Part shown: positions 25,749 to 34,510 of the stretch, in pieces
How the letters are laid out: each line of letters starts with the position of its first letter
Numbering within the stretch: position 1 is the stretch's first letter
DNA from: UBA10518 sp022837185
Lineage (GTDB): Bacteria; Desulfobacterota; Desulfobulbia; Desulfobulbales; Desulfobulbaceae
Assembly: GCA_034007705.1 (NCBI GenBank)
Contig: JAVEQK010000009.1
Location: 1 to 64,000, forward strand
DNA length: 64,000 nt
Direction: 5' to 3'
Program-made: the position numbers and the translations under genes
The notes under the pieces: model-generated
What the model was told of the DNA's origin: nothing
Seen by the model: only the letters and a program-made list of their open reading frames with translations
Databases searched by the model: none

Positions 25749-26234
25749 TCAGCCCCTTGTGGGAACAGTAATGTCCATCACCTCAAACTCCCGCAAGCCG
25801 CCGGGGGTTTTTGCCATGACGTCGTCACCGATGGTTTTGCCCAGCAAAGATCTGCCGAGGGGGGAAAGGACGGAAATCGAACCGCTCTTTACGTCCGCTT
25901 CCTCAGGTCCCAGCAGCTGATAGGTCATCTTCTCCTCCGTTTCCATGTCGAGCAGCGTCACCACCGTTCCGAAAACAGCACTGTTGCAGTTGACCTTGGT
26001 GCAGTCGATGACCTCGGCCCGGGCGATTTTGTCCTTGAGCTCCATGATGCGCCCCTCGATCATGCCCTGCCTTTCCTTGGCCGCGTGATATTCGGCGTTT
26101 TCGCTCAGATCGCCGTGTTGACGCGCTTCTTCTATGGCACGCACGACATCGAACCGTTCATATCTTTCCAGCCGGTCCAGCTCTTCCCGCATCTTCTGGT
26201 AACCGGCCCGTGAAATCGGAATACGTGCTATCAT
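25749..26234 (-). CDS. greA: Transcription elongation factor GreA
   Basis: 161 residues. The N-terminal coiled coil (REELDRLERYERFDVVRAIE, ARQHGDLSENAEYHAAKERQ) carries the conserved acidic tip DLSENAEY that enters the RNA polymerase secondary channel and stimulates cleavage of backtracked RNA. The C-terminal FKBP-like domain ends with GRSLLGKTIGDDV. The ATG at 26234 has a GGAGG-type site in front; a 40-codon upstream extension has no resemblance. It is last in the run rpoH-aminotransferase-TPR-greA. Confidence 0.96.
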   Translation of the reverse strand: MIARIPISRAGYQKMREELDRLERYERFDVVRAIEEARQHGDLSENAEYHAAKERQGMIEGRIMELKDKIARAEVIDCTKVNCNSAVFGTVVTLLDMETEEKMTYQLLGPEEADVKSGSISVLSPLGRSLLGKTIGDDVMAKTPGGLREFEVMDITVPTRG

Positions 26235-26340
26235 ATCCTCCTCAACCTCCCTGCTGAAACCTGCGGCTGTTCCGTGGCACTCTCCATCGGGAACAAGCCG
26301 GAATTGACTTGAGTAAAGGTTATACCTGCCGGGGCCGCTG

Positions 26341-27684
26341 TCAATGCCCCTCAAGTCCCATTTGCTCTCTCTGATTCAATAAATCCGACAAATCTTGGCC
26401 GCGGCTGTGCTGTTCAAGGAGCGCGGTCAGTTCCCGGTAGGTCCGTTCATCCTGCGGATTTTCATGGTAGAGCAGGGTTAGAACGTCAATCAGTTCGTCC
26501 GTCTGTCCTCTGCGGCGCAGAAGTTCGGCGATTTCCCTGTATATGCCCGGCCTGTCCGCTGTCACCCGGACCAGATCCTGCCATAATTTTGTCCCGCCGT
26601 CATTCTCGACCAGGACCAGCAGATCACGGGCGAACTTCTGCTGGGCTTCTTTTTTCCTGTTCAGGATGCGGGCGTCCCCAGGCCTGACGGCAAGGTAGAA
26701 GTCATAATAGATCAGGGCGTCGTCGATCCGGCCGATCTTCATGTTCAGTTCCGCGGCCCGCTCCAGGAGCTCAGCATTGTCGGGAGCTTGCCGCAGAACG
26801 GCCTCAAGATGCCTGAGGCTCATTTTCCAGTTTCCCCTTTGCTCGTAATAGCGCAGCAGGGCGCGGTGGGCGTTCATGCTGTCGGGGGCGGACGCTATGA
26901 TTCTGTCCCAGTAGACGGCGGCATGCTCCGGGTAGCCTGATCTCTCGAGCAGGTCTGCCTTCATGGCAAGAACTTCAGTGTCCTCCGGCCGGAGACGTTC
27001 AAGCTTTTCAAGCACCGCCGCGGCGTTGTCGAGATGGCCAAGGGCCATCAGCAGTGCCGCCTGCCTGCTCAGCAGTTCCGGGTCGACGGGGTTGTCGGCG
27101 ACGAGCTGTTCAAGATAGGGCAGCATCGTTTCCCGGTCGCCCAGTTGCTCCATTGACCGGACCAGGCCGGCCGCCGCCGACATTTTTTCCGGATGGTCGG
27201 CGGCCTCATCATACAGCCGCCTGAAGAGAACCGCGGCCCTGTTTGCCTGCCCGGCCTCCAGACTGACGGCGGCAAGGCCGAAGAGATACTGTTTGTTTTG
27301 CGGGTCGACGCTCAGGAGCCGTTCCAGCTGTTCGCCCGCCTGCCGCCACCGGTTCAGATGGATCAGGATCGCGGCGTATTCCCATCGTGCTTCGACAATA
27401 TTATCTTTCCGGGCCAGGAGTATTTCGTATTGGACCAGGGCTTCGGGATACTTTTCGTCCCGGTACAAGTGCCTGGCCAGGTCCCAGGTGCTTTTCCACT
27501 GGGGAGCCAGGTGATCCTCGTATTTGATGACCCGGGGTGGAACCCCTATTTGAGGAAGCGTGCGCTCCGGCGTGAAATCATTCTCCCACTTCAGTTCTTC
27601 GGCCAGCGAAAAAACGGTGCCCGCCGTTCCAACCAGGAAACCGCAGGCCGCCAGAACTGCCAGGCGTCGCCCATATACCTTCAT
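26341..27684 (-). CDS. Exported tetratricopeptide-repeat protein
   Basis: 447 residues with an N-terminal signal or anchor (LAVLAACGFLVGTAGTVFSLA) and then about nine TPR-like helical pairs from residue 65 onward, such as YPEALVQYEILLARKDNIVEA, in which the W/L/G/Y/A/P pattern is visible. The protein is most likely periplasmic or membrane-tethered and a scaffold for protein contacts. The upstream neighbour, 9 bases away, is a sugar aminotransferase, which suggests a role in envelope polysaccharide assembly; this is inference. Confidence 0.75.
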   Translation of the reverse strand: MKVYGRRLAVLAACGFLVGTAGTVFSLAEELKWENDFTPERTLPQIGVPPRVIKYEDHLAPQWKSTWDLARHLYRDEKYPEALVQYEILLARKDNIVEARWEYAAILIHLNRWRQAGEQLERLLSVDPQNKQYLFGLAAVSLEAGQANRAAVLFRRLYDEAADHPEKMSAAAGLVRSMEQLGDRETMLPYLEQLVADNPVDPELLSRQAALLMALGHLDNAAAVLEKLERLRPEDTEVLAMKADLLERSGYPEHAAVYWDRIIASAPDSMNAHRALLRYYEQRGNWKMSLRHLEAVLRQAPDNAELLERAAELNMKIGRIDDALIYYDFYLAVRPGDARILNRKKEAQQKFARDLLVLVENDGGTKLWQDLVRVTADRPGIYREIAELLRRRGQTDELIDVLTLLYHENPQDERTYRELTALLEQHSRGQDLSDLLNQREQMGLEGH

Positions 27685-27693
27685 GGTGAGACC

Positions 27694-28884
27694 TTACTGC
27701 CTCCCGCTGAAAAAATCGGCGATCCTGCCGACAACGTATTCAATCTGCTCCGTTTCCAGTTCCGGATAGATGGGCAGGGCCAGGGTTTCTCCGGCAGCCC
27801 GCTCCGCCCGGGGAAAGGATTGCCCGGTCAGGCTGTATGGGCGTAAACAGGCCTGCTGATGCAGGCACAGCGGATAATAGACTTCGCAGCCGACGCCCTG
27901 CTCGGTGAGAAAGGCGCGCAGTGCATCCCGTTCGGGCACCCGGATGACAAACTGATTATAGATATGAAAATTTCTGCTTTCGGCCCCCTCGGAGGAAAGA
28001 TAATCGGCGGTCGGCAGGACCACCGTTTTTCCGGCCAGTCCCGCCTCGGTGAACAGGCGGTTGTAGAGCGCCGCATTCTCCCGTCTGGCCTGGTGCCACT
28101 GCTCGAGATGCTTCAGCTTGATCTTCAGAACGCAGGCCTGAATCGGATCCAGGCGAAAATTGCCGCCGATATGGGCATGGAAATATTTCGGCTGGGCGCC
28201 GTGATTTCTGAACACGCGCAACCGTTCGGCAAAAGATTCGTCGTTTGTGGTAACCATGCCGCCATCGCCGATGCCGCCGAGATTTTTGCTGGGAAAAAAG
28301 GAAAAGCAGCCGCATGTTCCCATCGCCCCCGCCTTTTTCCACACTGTCTCCCCGTTTTCCCGGAAGGGGTACTCGGCGCCGATCGCCTGGGCCGCGTCTT
28401 CGATAACCGGGATCCCCAGGTCGTCGGTGATCTGCCGGATCCGCAGCATGTCGGCGCACTGGCCGAACAGGTGCACAGGGATGACTGCCTTGATCGTCCC
28501 GCCGTTCCTCCGGTCCTCCTCGAGGATAGCGGCCATGTGGTCCGGATCGATGTTCATGCTGTCAGGCCGGATATCCGCAAAAACCGGCAGGGCGCCGACC
28601 CGGATGATGGACCCCATGGTGGCGAAAAATGTATAGGGAGTCGTCAGCACCCTGTCGCCGGGACCGATGCCCAGGGCCATCAGGCCGATCAGCAGCGCGT
28701 CCGTCCCGCTTGACACTCCGACCGCGGAGGGAACGCCGCAGTAGGCGGCCAGGGATTTTTCCAGGCTGCTCACCTCGGGGCCGAGAATATACTGGGTCGA
28801 ATCGAGGACGTCTGTCATGGCCCGGAGGATTTCCTCGCGCAGGCTACTCATCTGCGGTTGTAAATCAAGTAAAGGTACTTTCAT
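27694..28884 (-). CDS. DegT/DnrJ/EryC1/StrS-family sugar aminotransferase
   Basis: 396 residues. The PLP Lys is in FFPSKNLGGIGDGGMV, and cofactor-binding residues are in GVSSGTDALLIGL and IEDAAQAIGA. The family converts nucleotide-linked keto-sugars to amino-sugars in O-antigen, glycan or antibiotic pathways. The opening VPLLDLQPQ and the insert EYPFRENGETVW agree with WecE/ArnB-like members. No other sugar-nucleotide genes are nearby; the following TPR gene is 9 bases downstream. The donor substrate is unknown. Confidence 0.88.
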   Translation of the reverse strand: MKVPLLDLQPQMSSLREEILRAMTDVLDSTQYILGPEVSSLEKSLAAYCGVPSAVGVSSGTDALLIGLMALGIGPGDRVLTTPYTFFATMGSIIRVGALPVFADIRPDSMNIDPDHMAAILEEDRRNGGTIKAVIPVHLFGQCADMLRIRQITDDLGIPVIEDAAQAIGAEYPFRENGETVWKKAGAMGTCGCFSFFPSKNLGGIGDGGMVTTNDESFAERLRVFRNHGAQPKYFHAHIGGNFRLDPIQACVLKIKLKHLEQWHQARRENAALYNRLFTEAGLAGKTVVLPTADYLSSEGAESRNFHIYNQFVIRVPERDALRAFLTEQGVGCEVYYPLCLHQQACLRPYSLTGQSFPRAERAAGETLALPIYPELETEQIEYVVGRIADFFSGRQ

Positions 28885-28953
28885 AATGTCTTTTTGGATT
28901 TTTGAGTGAACATCAGCAGTGACGGGAGGCCCGGTAACCGATGCGGGCAGGCA

Positions 28954-29937
28954 TCAGGAATCGGTGTATCCGGAGTCCGCCTTGAGAACCATGTGATCGC
29001 CGCTGAAAAAATCCTTGACATCGGGCATTTCCTTTTCGAAATGCTTTTTCAGCTTCTTCAGCAGGTTCGCCTCGATCTGGCGCACCCTTTCCCTGGAGAT
29101 ATGAAACTGGTCGGCAATAACCTGCAACGTCTTGGGTTCGTCGGTGAGCAGCCTGGTTTCCAGGATCACCTGCTCCTTGTCGTTCAACTGATCTTTCAGC
29201 CTGTTGATGATCTCGGCAAAGCGGTCACGGATCTCCTGACTTGCCACCAGTTCCTCCACGTCAGGCCCTTCATGGGGGAGGAAACTTTTCTGTTCATCCT
29301 CCGATTCGCCGCGTACCGGACTCTCCAGCGAAACCTCCCAGTTGTCCATCCGCTGGTTCATCTCAACGACTTCGCTTTCCTTGACATTGAGCCGTTCGGC
29401 CAGAAGTTTGACCTCGGGCTTGAATCCCTGGGCTTCGAGCAGTTTCTTTTCCTTGTTGAGGCTGAAGAACAGCTTGCGCTGCGCCTGGGTTGTCCCGATT
29501 TTGACCAGGCGCCAGTTGTCCATGATGAACTTGAGAATGTAGGCGCGAATCCAGTAGGCCGCATAATAGGAAAATTTGACCCCCCGATAGGGATCAAATT
29601 TTTTCGTTGCCTGGACCAGGCCGACATTGCCTTCCTGGATGAGGTCCATGAAATTCTGCATCCAGTACTTCTGGAAATCCATGGCGACCTTGACAACCAG
29701 CCTGAGGTTGGTTGAAACAAGCCTGTAAGCGGCCTCCGGATCGCCGGTCTCCTGGAACCGGATGGCCAGTTCCTCGGTTTCCTCCCTGGTCAGCAGTTCA
29801 TATTGACTGATCTCCTGCAGGTACCGGTGCAAGGCCGGATTGCTGAGCGCCGGAAGATTCTTGTCATCATCGAGCAGCACCAAGGGATGATGGGTTTCTT
29901 CCAGGCTGGAATCTTTGTCTATTTCCTTCGTGGTCAT
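28954..29937 (-). CDS. rpoH: RNA polymerase sigma factor RpoH-type (sigma-32)
   Basis: 327 residues, a group 3 sigma-70-family factor. Region 2 has LRLVVKVAMDFQKYWMQNFMD in parts, DLIQEGNVGLVQA and FSYYAAYWIRAYILKF; the RpoH box is present as TTQAQRKLFFSLNKEKKL; region 4.2 has FHISRERVRQIEANLLKKLKK. It directs heat-shock transcription with core polymerase. A 50-residue acidic N-terminal extension is longer than in E. coli RpoH (284). Upstream on the same strand lie a TATAAT and two terminator-like hairpins, suggesting attenuation control. Confidence 0.88.
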   Translation of the reverse strand: MTTKEIDKDSSLEETHHPLVLLDDDKNLPALSNPALHRYLQEISQYELLTREETEELAIRFQETGDPEAAYRLVSTNLRLVVKVAMDFQKYWMQNFMDLIQEGNVGLVQATKKFDPYRGVKFSYYAAYWIRAYILKFIMDNWRLVKIGTTQAQRKLFFSLNKEKKLLEAQGFKPEVKLLAERLNVKESEVVEMNQRMDNWEVSLESPVRGESEDEQKSFLPHEGPDVEELVASQEIRDRFAEIINRLKDQLNDKEQVILETRLLTDEPKTLQVIADQFHISRERVRQIEANLLKKLKKHFEKEMPDVKDFFSGDHMVLKADSGYTDS

Positions 29938-30003
29938 GGGAACGTCGTGTGTATGAAGGCTCTTGCCTCTCGCCCTTTCCTCCGCAAAGTTTCAGCGAAC
30001 AAT

Positions 30004-30040
30004 AAAAAAATACTCTGTGCAAGGTCTGCCTTTCACAGAG
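30004..30040 (-). terminator. Intrinsic terminator or attenuator in the rpoH leader
   Basis: Minus strand: CTCTGTG (30040-30034) pairs with CACAGAG (30019-30013), with an inner AAGG/CCTT stem and CAGA tetraloop, followed by TATTTTTTT (30012-30004). It sits about 10 bases after a TATAAT box and 67 bases before the rpoH start. It would stop most rpoH transcripts unless prevented. Confidence 0.65.
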
Positions 30041-30100
30041 TGAATATTATATTATAAACGAAATATCGGAAAAATTCACCAATTCGGTCTGAAAATGAGA

Positions 30101-30178
30101 AAAAAAACCGTTTCCTCCCGCCCGCCCCTGCCTCCAGCCGTTCACCGGACACAGTCCGATCGGGGCGGGAAACGGTTT
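30101..30178 (-). terminator. Hairpin with T tract, minus strand, upstream of rpoH
   Basis: AAACCGTTTC (30105-30114) is the exact complement of GAAACGGTTT (30169-30178), and the stem extends through C/G-rich arms CCCGCC and GGGCGGG with a bulge. On the minus strand the stem is followed by seven T (30107-30101). Terminating a minus-strand RNA here implies a transcript entering from the lepA side that no called gene explains. Confidence 0.5.
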
Positions 30179-30357
30179 CCATTTTGCATAATTTATGCTA
30201 TCTCTTGCACCGCCGGAACCGGATGGATATCAATATATTCCCGCGCCGGGGCATTGCCCTCGCAATAAGGCGAACACAGTGGAGCGCACGGCGGTCCGGT
30301 CAGGCAGACTGCAGCCTTTCCGGGGAAAGAGCAATTTTTCGGGACCGGTAAAAAAAA

Positions 30358-32154
30358 ATGGAACACATCAGAAACTTCAGCATAATCGCCCATATCGATC
30401 ACGGCAAATCGACCCTTGCCGATCGAATGATCCAGCTCTGCGCCATCATCGCCGACCGTGAATTCAAGGACCAGCTGCTCGATTCCATGGATATCGAGCG
30501 GGAGCGGGGCATAACCATCAAAAGTCAGACAATCTGCCTGCCCTACAAGGCGAAAAACGGCCGGGAGTACATCCTCAATCTCGTCGACACCCCGGGTCAT
30601 GTCGACTTCAGCTACGAGGTCTCCCGCGCCCTTGCCTCCTGCGAGGGGGCGCTTCTGCTCGTCGATGCGGCCCAGGGCATTGAAGCCCAGACCCTTGCCA
30701 ATCTGTACCTGGCCATGGAAAACAACCTGGAAATCATCCCGGTTATCAATAAAATCGACCTGCCCTCGGCCGAACCTGAAAAGGTGGCGGAACAGATAAA
30801 ATCCGACCTCGGGTTCGACGGCGCCGTCATCCAGTTCTGCTCCGCCAAAACCGGCCAGGGGGTGGACGCCGTTTTGGAGGCGATCGTCAGACTGCTGCCG
30901 CCGCCTTCGGGCAGCATCGACAGTCCCCTGCAGGCCCTGATCTTTGACGCCCAGTACGACTCCTACCGGGGAACCGTCATCTCCTGCCGGATAGTGAACG
31001 GCGAGTTACGGCCGGGGGACCAGATCATGTTCATGTCCAACAACGCCACCTTCCGGGTCGAAGAAGTGGGAATATTCCGCGTCCGCCGCATCCCCTGCAA
31101 AAAGCTCTCCGCCGGCGAGGTCGGCTATGTCATTGCCGGAGTCAAGACCGTTTCGGACACCCATCCCGGTGATACCATCACCCATGCGGACGAACCGTGC
31201 TCCACTCCGCTGCCCGGTTTCCGCGAAGTGCAGCAGGTGGTCTTTTCCTCAATATATCCGGTATCGACCGACGACTATGAAGACCTCGCCACGGCCCTGG
31301 AAAAACTCAAACTGAACGATGCGGCCCTGACCTTCCAGAAGGATTCCTCGGCCGCCCTGGGCTTCGGATTCCGGTGCGGCTTTCTCGGCCTCCTGCATCT
31401 CGAGGTTGTCCAGGAGCGGCTGGAGCGTGAATTTGATATTCCCCTGGTCCTGACCGTTCCCTCGGTCCGCTATTATTTTCATCTGACCAACGGACAGAAG
31501 CTTGAAGTGGACAATCCCGCCTATTTTCCCGATCCGGGCTCCATCGAGTACATCGAGGAACCGTTCATCAAGGCCACCATCCATATCCCTGAACGGTACA
31601 TGGGGGCGCTGATGACGCTGTGCATGGAACGGAGGGGAGAAAACAGCCACCACCATTATCCCGTGCCCGGCCGCATCGAGTTTACCGTCGAACTGCCTCT
31701 GGCTGAGGTCATTTACGACTTTTATGACCGGCTCAAGTCCATCACCCAGGGGTACGGTTCCTTCGACTACGAACTCATCGATTATCGTCAAAGTGATCTC
31801 GTCAAACTGGACATCCTGGTCAACGGGGAAGTGGTCGACGCCCTGTCACAGCTCGTCCATCGTACCCGGGCGCGGGAGCGGGGACTCAGGGCGTGCGAGC
31901 GCCTCAAGGAGGAAATACCCCGCCACATGTTCAAAATCGCCATCCAGGCCGCCATCGGCGGCACCATTATCGCCCGCACCAATATTTCGGCGCTGCGCAA
32001 GGACGTAACGGCAAAATGCTACGGGGGGGACATCTCGAGAAAACGCAAGCTGCTGGAAAAGCAGAAAGCCGGCAAAAAGAGAATGAAGACCGTCGGCAAC
32101 GTTGATATTCCGCAGCGGGCCTTTCTGTCGATACTCAAGGCCGATCAGGACTGA
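30358..32154 (+). CDS. lepA: Elongation factor 4 (LepA)
   Basis: A 598-residue translational GTPase. G motifs are IAHIDHGKSTLADRM (G1), RGITI (G2), DTPGHVDFSYEV (G3), NKIDLP (G4) and CSAKTG (G5). The LepA-specific C-terminal domain replaces EF-G domain IV and ends in KRKLLEKQKAGKKRMK. EF4 binds ribosomes and affects initiation and back-translocation. Length matches the family (about 600). It is monocistronic, with no strong ribosome site visible, only an A-rich stretch before the ATG. Confidence 0.97.
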   Translation: MEHIRNFSIIAHIDHGKSTLADRMIQLCAIIADREFKDQLLDSMDIERERGITIKSQTICLPYKAKNGREYILNLVDTPGHVDFSYEVSRALASCEGALLLVDAAQGIEAQTLANLYLAMENNLEIIPVINKIDLPSAEPEKVAEQIKSDLGFDGAVIQFCSAKTGQGVDAVLEAIVRLLPPPSGSIDSPLQALIFDAQYDSYRGTVISCRIVNGELRPGDQIMFMSNNATFRVEEVGIFRVRRIPCKKLSAGEVGYVIAGVKTVSDTHPGDTITHADEPCSTPLPGFREVQQVVFSSIYPVSTDDYEDLATALEKLKLNDAALTFQKDSSAALGFGFRCGFLGLLHLEVVQERLEREFDIPLVLTVPSVRYYFHLTNGQKLEVDNPAYFPDPGSIEYIEEPFIKATIHIPERYMGALMTLCMERRGENSHHHYPVPGRIEFTVELPLAEVIYDFYDRLKSITQGYGSFDYELIDYRQSDLVKLDILVNGEVVDALSQLVHRTRARERGLRACERLKEEIPRHMFKIAIQAAIGGTIIARTNISALRKDVTAKCYGGDISRKRKLLEKQKAGKKRMKTVGNVDIPQRAFLSILKADQD

Positions 32155-32210
32155 CCAGCGTCGTACCGGCCCCGCGGGGGCGGCACAGCCAGGCCGGCGG
32201 CCCGCCGGAA

Positions 32211-32501
32211 TCAGTTATTCTGCGTGAGATGCTGGACCTTGGCATGCTGAAGAGGGCAGCCGGAGTCGACATGGATGCCTTTGCGGTGCATGATCTGGAT
32301 GATTTCTTCTTTGCTGAAGATGGATTCCTTCTGCTTGATGACGTAGACGATGCAGTCGGAGCAGATATGGGCTGAGAAGGGATCGATTTCCCGCATGATT
32401 TCCCAGCAGGGTCGGTTCGATTTGTAAGCGGGACACTGTAAGGCGTTCTCGGGGGTGCATTGCATGATTTCCCAGCAGGGCCAATCGGTTTTTACCGGCA
32501 T
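32211..32501 (-). CDS. Two-CW domain-containing small protein
   Basis: 96 residues with two copies of a PCWEIM motif (residues about 8-13 and 31-36) and further Cys in MQCTPENALQC, HICSDCIV and DSGCP. This spacing matches small two-CW domain proteins known from anaerobic delta-type bacteria and fused to signalling proteins. The Cys pattern suggests a metal or Fe-S site; no activity is known. A second part (SIFSKEEIIQIMHRKG) resembles a small helical domain. It has a good ribosome site (AGGAGGGATC) before the ATG. It follows engB on the same strand with a 99-base gap. Confidence 0.72.
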   Translation of the reverse strand: MPVKTDWPCWEIMQCTPENALQCPAYKSNRPCWEIMREIDPFSAHICSDCIVYVIKQKESIFSKEEIIQIMHRKGIHVDSGCPLQHAKVQHLTQNN

Positions 32502-32600
32502 CTGATCCCTCCTTCCAGCTGTCCTGGAGCTTTATGTGCGACGAACGAAGTGTGGTACTGAATGAATTTCAATATCAATTGAAATACGTTTTTAAAATTA

Positions 32601-33221
32601 TCATTTTTCAGAATAAGATGCAAGGACCGTCTTCAGTTCCGCCACCCCCAGGCCCGTTTTTGCGGAAAAAAGGATGCGGCGGGCGGGCTCCAGGTGCAGG
32701 GCGGCATCCAGCGCCGCGGCGTTGGCGGTCCTTCTGTTGCCGGTGAGCTTGTCGGCTTTGGTATACACAACGACAAAGCTCAGGCCGTTATGCCGCAGCC
32801 ACTCGATAAGGCTCCGGTCCTGGTCCTTCAGCGCATGGCGGATATCGATGAGCACAACAACACAGGCGAGGTTGGGACGGTTCGCCAGATACCCGGTGGT
32901 CAGTTCCCGCCAGGAGGAGCGCATGTCCAGGGAAACCCTGGCAAAACCGTAGCCGGGCAGGTCAACGAGATAGAGGGCCCCGTCCACCAGAAAAAAATTG
33001 AGGCACTGGGTTTTGCCCGGCCTGGCGCTTGTCTTCACCAGATCGCGCCTGTTGACCAGCCGGTTGATCAGGCTCGACTTGCCCACATTTGACCGGCCGG
33101 CGAAAGCGATTTCCGGAAGGAGCGGATCGGGCAGGTTCTTGAGGTGATAGACGCTCCGGAAAAAGCCGACGTTGCCGAAATTCACCCATCCGCGCGGGCG
33201 CTCTTCTTCAGGACCGGCCAT
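32601..33221 (-). CDS. engB: Ribosome biogenesis GTP-binding protein EngB/YsxC
   Basis: 206 residues. The small GTPase motifs are AFAGRSNVGKSSLINRL (G1), KTSARPGKTQ (G2), LVDLPGYGFARV (G3), YTKADKL (G4) and FSAKTG (G5). EngB is needed for 50S subunit assembly. I took the ATG at 33221, 8 bases after the hisG stop; a TTG at 33260 inside hisG would add 13 residues with no family resemblance. It is last in an operon with hisI and hisG. Confidence 0.92.
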   Translation of the reverse strand: MAGPEEERPRGWVNFGNVGFFRSVYHLKNLPDPLLPEIAFAGRSNVGKSSLINRLVNRRDLVKTSARPGKTQCLNFFLVDGALYLVDLPGYGFARVSLDMRSSWRELTTGYLANRPNLACVVVLIDIRHALKDQDRSLIEWLRHNGLSFVVVYTKADKLTGNRRTANAAALDAALHLEPARRILFSAKTGLGVAELKTVLASYSEK

Positions 33222-33228
33222 CTCCGGT

Positions 33229-34101
33229 CTAGATGAGTTTGTTGAGGGAATATTCGACAATGCCCTCGGCTCCCAGTTTCTTGATCCTGGGCACCAGGTC
33301 CCTCACTTGGTGCTCGGAGATGACCGTTTCCACCGAGAACCAGTCCTGCTTGTACAGCTGCGCCACGGTGGGAGCCGTGACGCTCGGCAGCAGTTCGATC
33401 AGTTCATCGAGCATCGTGTGGGGCACGTTCATCTTCAGCCCGACTATCCGGTCGGCCCGCAGCGCGCCCTGAAGGAGCATGGAGATATTTTCGATTTTTT
33501 CCCGCTTCCAGGGATCGGCAAAGGCCTTTCTGTTGGCGATCAACTGGGTGTTGGACTGCATCAGTTCATAGATGACCCGCAGGCCGTGGGCCCGGATGGT
33601 CGACTCGGTTTCCGTGACCTCGACAATGGCGTCGGCCAGTCCGGAAACGGCCTTGGCTTCGGTCGCTCCCCAGGAAAAAACGACATCGACGTTGATGTTG
33701 CGCTCGGCAAAAAAACGGCGGGTTACGTTGACCAGTTCGGTGGAGATGGTTTTGCCCTCGAGATCTTCCAGGCGTTCGATCTTTGAATCACCGGAAACGG
33801 CGATGACCCATCGGGTGGGCTTTTTGCTGACCTTGGAGTAAACGAGGTTCGCCACCACCTCCACATCGGAATCATTCTCCAATGTCCAGTCCTTGCCGGT
33901 AATGCCGGCATCCAGCATCCCGTCTTCCACGTACCGCGACATTTCCTGGGGCCGGCAGATCGAACAGGATAATTCGGGGTCATCGACTTCGGGGAAATAA
34001 TTTCTCGAAGTCAGTTTGATCTGCCAGCCGGACTTGTCGAACAGTTCGATGGTCGCCTTTTCCAGACTGCCTTTGGGTATGCCGATTTTCAATATGTTCA
34101 T
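33229..34101 (-). CDS. hisG: ATP phosphoribosyltransferase, long form
   Basis: 290 residues. HisG starts histidine synthesis by joining ATP and PRPP. The N-terminal catalytic domain shows ILKIGIPKGSLEKATIELF and VEDGMLDAGITGKDW, and the PRPP loop region is VEVTETESTIRAHGL. The C-terminal ACT-like regulatory domain (residues about 215-290, VGLKMNVPHTMLDELIELLP) marks the histidine-inhibited long form, which does not need HisZ. The ATG at 34101 begins the family sequence; a 19-codon extension is unlikely. hisI lies 31 bases upstream in the same operon. Confidence 0.93.
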   Translation of the reverse strand: MNILKIGIPKGSLEKATIELFDKSGWQIKLTSRNYFPEVDDPELSCSICRPQEMSRYVEDGMLDAGITGKDWTLENDSDVEVVANLVYSKVSKKPTRWVIAVSGDSKIERLEDLEGKTISTELVNVTRRFFAERNINVDVVFSWGATEAKAVSGLADAIVEVTETESTIRAHGLRVIYELMQSNTQLIANRKAFADPWKREKIENISMLLQGALRADRIVGLKMNVPHTMLDELIELLPSVTAPTVAQLYKQDWFSVETVISEHQVRDLVPRIKKLGAEGIVEYSLNKLI

Positions 34102-34132
34102 ATTCCTGTTGCGCCTCAGTGCTAAGAAAAAT

Positions 34133-34510
34133 TTATCCGTAAACCTTGCCGGGGTCAAAAACGGGTTCAGCGGTCAAGGCCAGCGAATCGCCATCGACCC
34201 GGCGGAAGAAACAGCTCCTGTACCCCTTGTGGCAGGCCGCCCCGCCCAGCTGCTCGACCTTAAAAACAACCGTATCCTCGTCGCAGTCGACCAGGATCTC
34301 CCTGATCAACTGGACGTGCCCGGACGATTCCCCCTTGAGCCAGAGCTTGTTCCTCGACCTGCTCCAGTAGTGAGCCTTGCCCGTGGCCAGGGTCATATGC
34401 CACGACTGCTCGTTGATATAGGCAAGCATCAGAATTTCACCGGTCAGATGGTCCTGGACGATGGCCGGCAGCAGCTTGTCATCGGACTTGGAAAAATTGA
34501 GTTCGATCAT
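34133..34510 (-). CDS. hisI: Phosphoribosyl-AMP cyclohydrolase
   Basis: 125 residues, single-domain HisI without the HisE part. It opens the adenine ring of PR-AMP in histidine synthesis. Signatures are ILMLAYINEQSWHMTLATG, YWSRSRNKLWLKGESSGH and the metal-binding DCDEDTVVFKV with GAACHKGYRSCFFR. The Asp and Cys zinc and magnesium ligands are present. Its start overlaps the stop of the small upstream gene by 4 bases. Confidence 0.95.
   Translation of the reverse strand: MIELNFSKSDDKLLPAIVQDHLTGEILMLAYINEQSWHMTLATGKAHYWSRSRNKLWLKGESSGHVQLIREILVDCDEDTVVFKVEQLGGAACHKGYRSCFFRRVDGDSLALTAEPVFDPGKVYG

Larger units (their letters stand above)
29938..30357. other. Divergent rpoH-lepA intergenic region
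   Basis: 420 bases without a convincing gene. Seen from the minus strand it holds, in order, an unexplained hairpin with T tract (30101-30178), an AT-rich promoter-like stretch with TATAAT at 30051-30056, and a second hairpin with T tract (30004-30040). A 6-base palindrome with one central base, GCATAATTTATGC, lies at 30186-30198. A minus-strand Cys-rich frame ending at 30193 lacks a good start and is not called. Confidence 0.4.

Noticed and set aside
30193..30600. 135-codon minus-strand Cys-containing frame
   Set aside because: Most of it is antisense to the lepA GTPase domain, and the Cys-rich tail alone lacks an ATG, GTG or TTG with ribosome site. It is kept only as part of a finding.
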